This document shows, one piece after another, positions 58,563 through 64,000 of a stretch of 64,000 nucleotides of DNA. Both the position numbers and the translations under genes were made by a program. The notes below the pieces were generated by a model. It was given only the letters and a program-made list of their open reading frames with translations. It had not been told where the DNA came from and made no database searches. The first letter of the stretch is position 1. Each line of letters begins with the position of its first letter. The stretch spans positions 1,798,001 to 1,862,000 of the forward strand of contig NZ_BBXJ01000001.1 in assembly GCF_001019715.1 (NCBI RefSeq). Direction: 5' to 3'. This DNA comes from Rodentibacter caecimuris (GTDB lineage Bacteria; Pseudomonadota; Gammaproteobacteria; Enterobacterales; Pasteurellaceae).

Positions 58563-60413
58563 ATGACAAATAAAATTGATATTAATAAACTGCGCAATAT
58601 TGCAATTATTGCGCACGTTGACCACGGAAAAACCACACTTGTAGATAAACTTCTTCAACAATCCGGTACTTTTGAAGCAACACGTGGCGATATAGACGAG
58701 CGTGTTATGGATTCAAATGATCTAGAAAAAGAACGCGGCATTACTATTCTTGCTAAAAACACTGCGATTAATTGGAATGATTACCGTATTAACATTGTCG
58801 ATACGCCGGGGCATGCGGACTTTGGCGGAGAAGTAGAACGTGTTCTTTCCATGGTTGATTCCGTACTTTTAGTCGTTGATGCGTTTGACGGCCCAATGCC
58901 GCAAACCCGTTTCGTCACCCAAAAAGCCTTTGCTCACGGATTAAAACCGATTGTTGTAATCAACAAAGTTGACCGTCCGGGGGCTCGTCCTGATTGGGTT
59001 GTAGATCAAGTTTTCGATTTATTTGTCAATCTTGGTGCAACAGATGAACAGCTAGACTTTCCGATCATTTATGCCTCCGCATTAAACGGTGTTGCGGGTC
59101 TTGAACATGAAGAATTGGCAGAAGATATGACACCGTTATTTGAAGCCATTGTTAAACACGTTGAACCACCAAAAGTGGAATTAAATGCACCGTTCCAAAT
59201 GCAAATTTCCCAATTAGATTACAACAGCTATGTTGGGGTAATTGGTATTGGTCGTATTAAACGCGGTTCGATTAAACCAAATCAACCTGTAACCATTATT
59301 AATAGTGAAGGAAAAACCCGTCAAGGGCGCATCGGTCAAGTGCTTGGTCACCTTGGTTTACAGCGTTATGAAGAAGAAATGGCTTATGCGGGCGATATCG
59401 TGGCTATCACCGGATTAGGCGAACTCAATATTTCCGATACTATTTGCGATATCAATTCCGTTGAAGCCTTACCTTCATTAACTGTGGATGAACCGACTGT
59501 CACGATGTTCTTCTGTGTCAATACTTCACCATTTGCCGGTCAAGAAGGAAAATATGTGACTTCACGTCAAATTCTTGAGCGTTTAAATAAAGAGCTGGTT
59601 CACAATGTGGCGTTGCGTGTGGAAGAAACGCCAAACCCGGATGAATTCCGCGTATCCGGTCGAGGTGAATTACATCTTTCCGTATTGATTGAAAATATGC
59701 GCCGTGAAGGCTATGAACTCGCCGTATCCCGTCCAAAAGTTATCTATCGTGAAATCGATGGTAAAAAACAAGAACCTTATGAACAAGTAACGATTGACGT
59801 GGAAGAACAACACCAAGGTTCTGTCATGGAAGCCTTAGGTATCCGTAAAGGTGAAGTGCGTGATATGTTACCGGATGGCAAGGGGCGTGTTCGTTTAGAA
59901 TATATCATTCCAAGTCGCGGCTTAATCGGCTTCCGTGGCGAATTTATGACTATGACTTCCGGTACCGGTTTGCTTTACTCCAGTTTCAGCCATTATGATG
60001 ACATCAAAGGCGGCGAAATCGGTCAACGTAAGAACGGCGTGTTAATCTCTAACGCCACAGGTAAAGCCCTAGCCTACGCATTGTTCGGTTTACAAGAACG
60101 AGGCAAATTAATGATCGATGCCAACGTAGAAGTGTATGAAGGGCAGATTATCGGTATCCATAGCCGTTCAAACGATTTAACCGTCAACTGCTTACAAGGT
60201 AAAAAACTCACCAATATGCGCGCTTCGGGTAAAGATGACGCCATTGTGCTCACTACACCGGTGAAATTTAGCCTTGAACAAGCCATTGAATTTATTGATG
60301 ACGATGAATTAGTGGAAGTCACCCCTGAATCGATCCGAATCCGCAAAAAACTATTGACGGAAAACGATCGTAAACGTGCAAACCGAACAACAACCAGTAC
60401 AAGCACACATTAA
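58563..60413 (+). CDS. typA: Translational GTPase TypA/BipA
   Basis: 616 residues, standard length. This ribosome-binding GTPase helps 50S assembly and stress adaptation. G motifs: [16 protein letters not shown] (P loop, near residues 16-31), [13 protein letters not shown] (switch I, near 59-71), [11 protein letters not shown] (near 80-90) and [15 protein letters not shown] (near 125-139). The C-terminal domain includes [20 protein letters not shown]. No strong ribosome-binding site is seen before the ATG. Divergent from glnA. Confidence 0.95.
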   Translation: MTNKIDINKLRNIAIIAHVDHGKTTLVDKLLQQSGTFEATRGDIDERVMDSNDLEKERGITILAKNTAINWNDYRINIVDTPGHADFGGEVERVLSMVDSVLLVVDAFDGPMPQTRFVTQKAFAHGLKPIVVINKVDRPGARPDWVVDQVFDLFVNLGATDEQLDFPIIYASALNGVAGLEHEELAEDMTPLFEAIVKHVEPPKVELNAPFQMQISQLDYNSYVGVIGIGRIKRGSIKPNQPVTIINSEGKTRQGRIGQVLGHLGLQRYEEEMAYAGDIVAITGLGELNISDTICDINSVEALPSLTVDEPTVTMFFCVNTSPFAGQEGKYVTSRQILERLNKELVHNVALRVEETPNPDEFRVSGRGELHLSVLIENMRREGYELAVSRPKVIYREIDGKKQEPYEQVTIDVEEQHQGSVMEALGIRKGEVRDMLPDGKGRVRLEYIIPSRGLIGFRGEFMTMTSGTGLLYSSFSHYDDIKGGEIGQRKNGVLISNATGKALAYALFGLQERGKLMIDANVEVYEGQIIGIHSRSNDLTVNCLQGKKLTNMRASGKDDAIVLTTPVKFSLEQAIEFIDDDELVEVTPESIRIRKKLLTENDRKRANRTTTSTSTH

Positions 60414-60420
60414 TGAAAAT

Positions 60421-60445
60421 AGGGATCAACCATGATCCCTTTTCC
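60421..60445 (+). terminator. Terminator of typA
   Basis: Stem AGGGATCA (60421-60428) with TGATCCCT (60433-60440), an ACCA loop, and TTTCCCT after it. It lies 7 bases past the typA stop. Confidence 0.72.
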
Positions 60446-60591
60446 CTCTAAAAAAGTACTCTAAATATCATGTCACGCAATAGTGACATAGCTTGAATGT
60501 ATCAAAATACTCCATGATAGTTTGGCTGTTGTACTTAATGACAATACCAAACTTTTTAATCTCCCGCATTTTAGTCATAGGAAATGTTATT

Positions 60592-61530
60592 ATGCTTACG
60601 ATGTTCATTGGAATTCTCATCGGTATTATCGTGAGTTTTCAAACGGCAATTAATTCCCGCTTACGCAGTTATCTCCGCGTCCCTTTTTTATCTTCCTTTA
60701 TTTCTTTTAGTGGCGGAACACTCTTTTTACTAATACTTGCCAAGCTATCAAACGAACCGCTAACGATTGAACCGGAAACCCTTTTACAAACACCTTGGTG
60801 GCTTTGGATTGGTGGATTAATGGGAATGGTCTCATTAACGGCAAATATTTTACTATTTGCTAAGCTCGGCAGCGTACAAACGGCAATCATTCCTTTGCTT
60901 GGGCAAGTTATAATGGGCATATTGATCGATACTTTCGGTTGGTTCTATTCCCCTAAAATCGATCTTAATCTTATTCGTATATTAGGTATTAGTTTAGTTT
61001 TTCTAGGGATATTTTTTACCGTTGTTATGCCTATCATGAAAAAAACAAAATCACCTCATAGTCAATCAGAACCTCATCTTTGGTTATGGCGGTTTTTTGG
61101 TATTTTTGCCGGAATGTTATTGGCTGCACAAACGGCAATCAATGCAGAATTAGGACGTGTGCTGCACTCCTCCGTTCAAGCCGCGTTTGTCTCCTTTGCG
61201 GTTGGTGGAAGCGGATTGTTTCTAGTGGTTTTATTTTATGAAAAAAGTTTTTCAACGCTAAAAAATGCTATCGGCAAAGGAAAGCCTTGGTGGGTATGGT
61301 TCGGTGGATGTTTAGGCGCGTTGTTTATTTTCGGCAGCATTACTCTTGTTCCCCAAATCGGGACTGGCGGAGCAGTGGTTTTAGCGTTACTCGGTTTAAT
61401 TTCAGGGAGTTTATTAGTGGACAAATTTGGCTTTTTCGGCGCACAACGAAAAGTAATTCGTCCTATTCAGTTAGCCGGTCTGGGCATTTTAATCTGTGGT
61501 GTGATGCTAATTCAGTTGATTAGGATATAA
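60592..61530 (+). CDS. DMT-superfamily transporter, YdcZ/DUF606-type tandem repeat
   Basis: 312 residues from the ATG at 60592, which has AGGAA eight bases upstream; the frame extends further to a TTG but without support. About ten hydrophobic helices arranged as two similar halves. Each half holds a FQTAINSRL or AQTAINAELG motif followed by SF.SGG or SFAVGGSG, and an inner-membrane WWLWIGG or WWVWFGG, the pattern of DUF606 (YdcZ) duplicated in one chain. The substrate is unknown. Confidence 0.82.
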   Translation: MLTMFIGILIGIIVSFQTAINSRLRSYLRVPFLSSFISFSGGTLFLLILAKLSNEPLTIEPETLLQTPWWLWIGGLMGMVSLTANILLFAKLGSVQTAIIPLLGQVIMGILIDTFGWFYSPKIDLNLIRILGISLVFLGIFFTVVMPIMKKTKSPHSQSEPHLWLWRFFGIFAGMLLAAQTAINAELGRVLHSSVQAAFVSFAVGGSGLFLVVLFYEKSFSTLKNAIGKGKPWWVWFGGCLGALFIFGSITLVPQIGTGGAVVLALLGLISGSLLVDKFGFFGAQRKVIRPIQLAGLGILICGVMLIQLIRI

Positions 61531-61545
61531 AGGATTTATCATAAA

Positions 61546-61566
61546 GTGCGGTTCAAATCGAACCGC
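61546..61566 (+). terminator. Terminator of the DMT gene (uptake-signal dyad)
   Basis: GCGGTTC (61548-61554) pairs with GAACCGC (61560-61566), flanked by AGT and ACT. The left arm lies within the uptake signal AAGTGCGGT (61544-61552). A second exact uptake signal in reverse follows at 61604-61612. Confidence 0.6.
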
Positions 61567-61621
61567 TACTCTTTGTCGAAACCTATAAAACAACAATATT
61601 TCTAACCGCACTTTTTCAGCT

Positions 61622-62836
61622 CTATTGGCGATAATTTTGTAAAAAACGTCCCAATTTTGTAATGGCCTCTGTCAATTGGTTCACGTAAGGCAACGTGACA
61701 ATACGGAAGTGATCCGGTGAGTGCCAATTAAATCCTTTACCGTGAACAAGCAACACTTTTTCTTGGCGAAGTAAATCCAGCACCATTTTTTCATCACTAT
61801 GAATATTAAATTTTTTCACATCCATTTTGGGGAACATATAGAGTGCCCCCATTGGTTTCACACAAGTGATGCCGGGAATTTGTGTTATCAATTCATAGGC
61901 TTTATTACGTTGCTCCAATAAACGTCCGCCCGGCAAAATAAACTCATTAATGCTTTGATAGCCGCCTAACGCTGTCTGAATCGCATGCTGCATCGGCACA
62001 TTGGCACATAAACGCATAGAGGCCAACATATCCAAGCCCTCAATGTACCCTTTAACGTGATGTTTCGGCCCATTTAGAATCATCCAACCTTGGCGGAAAC
62101 CGGCGACACGGTAAGATTTTGATAATCCGTTAAAAGTTACCGTTAATAAATCGGGGGCTAATGCCGCAATATGATGGTGAACCGCATCATCATATAAAAT
62201 TTTATCGTAAATTTCATCAGCAAAAATAATCAGATTGTTTTGACGCGCTATCTCCACGATTTCTTCCAACAATGCTTTGCTATATACTGCACCCGTTGGA
62301 TTATTCGGGTTGATAATCACGATAGCTTTTGTTTTAGCATTCACTTTTGCCTTAATATCATCGATAGCAGGAAACCAACCGGCGTCTTCGTCACACAAAT
62401 AATGCACAGCTTTACCGCCGGAAAGCGTCACCGCCGCCGTCCATAACGGATAATCCGGCATAGGTACCAATACTTCATCACCATCATTTAACAATGCCTG
62501 CATAGCCATCGTAATCAGTTCGGAAACACCGTTACCAATATACACATCATTCACTGTCGAGCCTTGAATGCCCTTTGATTGATAATATTGCACAATGGCT
62601 TTACGGGCGGAATATAGCCCTTTAGAATCACAATAACCTTGTGCAGAAGGCAAATTACGCAAGACATCCACCAAAATCTCATCCGGCGCTTCAAAACCAA
62701 ATGGTGCGGGATTACCAATATTTAATTTTAAAATTTTATTGCCTTCCTCTTCTAAACGGAGCGCCTCTTTGTGTACCGGTCCGCGAATATCATAACAAAC
62801 CTGTTCCAATTTATCGGATTTGGGGAATAATCGCAT
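61622..62836 (-). CDS. alaA: Alanine aminotransferase (pyruvate-glutamate transaminase)
   Basis: 404 residues from the ATG at 62836 (MRLFPKSDKLEQVCYDIRGP), with AAGGAA upstream; the longer frame is unsupported. A fold-type I PLP enzyme that makes alanine from pyruvate and glutamate. INPNNPTGAVYSKALL near residues 175-190, ADEIYDKILYD near 206 and FNGLSKSYRVAGFRQGWM near 235-252, with the PLP-binding Lys in LSKSYR, are visible. Matches E. coli AlaA (YfbQ). Divergent from menF, as in H. influenzae. Confidence 0.92.
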   Translation of the reverse strand: MRLFPKSDKLEQVCYDIRGPVHKEALRLEEEGNKILKLNIGNPAPFGFEAPDEILVDVLRNLPSAQGYCDSKGLYSARKAIVQYYQSKGIQGSTVNDVYIGNGVSELITMAMQALLNDGDEVLVPMPDYPLWTAAVTLSGGKAVHYLCDEDAGWFPAIDDIKAKVNAKTKAIVIINPNNPTGAVYSKALLEEIVEIARQNNLIIFADEIYDKILYDDAVHHHIAALAPDLLTVTFNGLSKSYRVAGFRQGWMILNGPKHHVKGYIEGLDMLASMRLCANVPMQHAIQTALGGYQSINEFILPGGRLLEQRNKAYELITQIPGITCVKPMGALYMFPKMDVKKFNIHSDEKMVLDLLRQEKVLLVHGKGFNWHSPDHFRIVTLPYVNQLTEAITKLGRFLQNYRQ

Positions 62837-62980
62837 ACAAATTCCTTTTATTTTTGTGATAAGTGCGGTTAATTTACGCTGAATTTTCAATCTTGAAAAG
62901 ATTTTGTAAAAAAATTTTTTGTAACAAACAAACTGCGGTAAAATAACCAGCAATTTTTACTATAAATTTAACAATATCTA

Positions 62981-64000
62981 ATGGATAGTTTAGAGCAAGC
63001 GACAAGCCAATTAAGTCGGCAGATTGAGGATTATTTGCGACAAAAACAAAGTGATATTGTGTGTTTCCAAACGGATATCACCAATGTCAATTTATTGGCG
63101 TGGCTGAAAGCCCAAAGTATTTATCCACAATTTTATTTGCATTTTCGTGACGAAAACAAAAGCCTTGCTGCTGTCGGTCAAGTGCGGTCATTTTCCCAGC
63201 TGAATTTAGCCCAAACATTCATTGAGGAATATAATTTTCCCATTATCGGCGGTTTACAATTTCAGGGAAGCGGGCAATTTATTTTGCCTCAGCTTTTATT
63301 GGAAGAAAATGGGAATGGCACGACAATTAGCTGTTTCGTTGAAGGTAAAACCTCAGCGCAAAACGCATTAACAATATTAAAAACCTTGCCTAAAACGACC
63401 GCACTTTGTGTATTGACAAAACAGCCCCCATTACATACCGAACAACGGGCAAATAAACGAATTTGGTGCGATTGGGTAAACCAAGCCCTGTATGAAATTA
63501 AGCAAGGCGGGCTGATAAAACTGGTGTTAGCCAACGAAACCGTTTTTCATTTAAAACAAGCTATCAACCCCTATGACTTTTTAGCAGAAAGCCAAAATCA
63601 AAATCAAGGTTGTTATCATTTTTTATGGGCGGAAAAACCCTATTCGACATTTGTCGGTTCAACGCCGGAACGTTTATTTGCCCGTGAATACAATCTGTTT
63701 TTAACTGAAGCTCTTGCCGGCACCGCACCGATTACGGCTGATCCAAAAGAAAATCAGCAGCAAGCAGAATGGTTATTAAATGATGAAAAAAATTTGAACG
63801 AAAACTGGCTTGTAGTGCAAGATATTTCACAAAATATTCACCCTATGGTGGAATCTTTTGATATCAGCGAAGTAGAGCTCAAACCTTTGCGCAAAGTCCA
63901 GCATTTACTGCGAAAAATTCGGGCAAATTTGACCGCACATTATCGGGATTCAGTATTACTTCAAGCCATTCATCCTACAGCGGCAGTTTCCGGTTTGCCC
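62981..64000 (+). CDS. menF: Isochorismate synthase MenF, 5' part (runs off the window)
   Basis: An open frame of 340 codons from the ATG at 62981 that reaches the window end without a stop. It starts MDSLEQATSQLSRQIEDYL. Chorismate-enzyme features appear in order: KLVLANETVFHL (the Lys general base region, near residue 178), FVGSTPERLFARE near 220, LTEALAGTAPITADP near 236 and HPMVESFDISEVELKPLRKV near 287, ending at the start of the HPTAAVSGLP motif. MenF converts chorismate to isochorismate for menaquinone, which fits the fumarate reductase chain. No clear ribosome-binding site. Uptake signals at 63179 and 63400. Confidence 0.92.
   Translation, partial: MDSLEQATSQLSRQIEDYLRQKQSDIVCFQTDITNVNLLAWLKAQSIYPQFYLHFRDENKSLAAVGQVRSFSQLNLAQTFIEEYNFPIIGGLQFQGSGQFILPQLLLEENGNGTTISCFVEGKTSAQNALTILKTLPKTTALCVLTKQPPLHTEQRANKRIWCDWVNQALYEIKQGGLIKLVLANETVFHLKQAINPYDFLAESQNQNQGCYHFLWAEKPYSTFVGSTPERLFAREYNLFLTEALAGTAPITADPKENQQQAEWLLNDEKNLNENWLVVQDISQNIHPMVESFDISEVELKPLRKVQHLLRKIRANLTAHYRDSVLLQAIHPTAAVSGLP

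Overview
The window is a chromosomal segment from a member of the Pasteurellaceae. The 9-base DNA uptake signal AAGTGCGGT (or ACCGCACTT) occurs about 45 times, which is the Haemophilus influenzae-type signal used by the Haemophilus / Aggregatibacter / Pasteurella side of the family. Protein sequences and several gene orders (purC-argG, pgpB-ribA, epmA/frdABCD, typA-glnA-wzz...rmlB-pepB-ndk, alaA/menF) match what I recall of H. influenzae. I cannot fix the genus. De novo sialic acid genes argue against H. influenzae itself, which scavenges sialic acid.

Layout. 0.1-16.3 kb is housekeeping: a sodium:amino acid symporter, nagK, pgpB, ribA, argG, purC, prfC, a five-gene tRNA cluster (Met-Leu-Gln-Gln-Gln) with an exact 120-bp tandem duplication, a secreted phosphodiester glycosidase, hemA, gloB, yafS, ycaO and eptA. 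16.4-23.5 kb is a 2,3-diketo-L-gulonate locus: the IclR regulator yiaJ, then yiaKLMNO and a frameshifted lyxK, with a perfect CRP site in the divergent promoter region. 23.7-34.8 kb is an accessory region: a cytoplasmic leucine-rich-repeat protein, two paralogous XRE regulators, the wreck of a trimeric autotransporter adhesin, the arcB-arcC pair, and an outer-membrane pair made of a 708-residue surface lipoprotein and its Slam-type translocator. 34.8-44.1 kb returns to core genes: sdaA, sdaC, epmA, frdABCD, ndk, pepB.

44.2-56.8 kb is a tightly packed 12-gene glycan operon on the minus strand (wzz, neuD, neuB, neuA, neuC, wzx, two GT2 transferases, an EpsG-like wzy, a GT52 candidate sialyltransferase, wbaP, rmlB). 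It occupies the place of the H. influenzae hmg locus. Together the genes would make CMP-sialic acid, build a repeat on undecaprenyl phosphate, flip it, and polymerise it to a controlled length. This block holds no exact uptake signal, unlike the rest of the window, which suggests acquisition or replacement of a cassette between conserved flanks. 56.9-64.0 kb is core again: glnA, typA, a DMT transporter, alaA and the start of menF, which runs off the end.

The most unusual material is the lipoprotein-Slam pair (31.0-34.8 kb). The lipoprotein joins a lipobox, a roughly 100-residue coiled coil, six degenerate helical repeats and a TbpB-like C-terminal barrel. Its promoter and a divergent XRE gene share an operator-like palindrome, and a long REP-like palindrome sits directly against the Slam start codon. 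Several uptake-signal inverted pairs double as transcription terminators.
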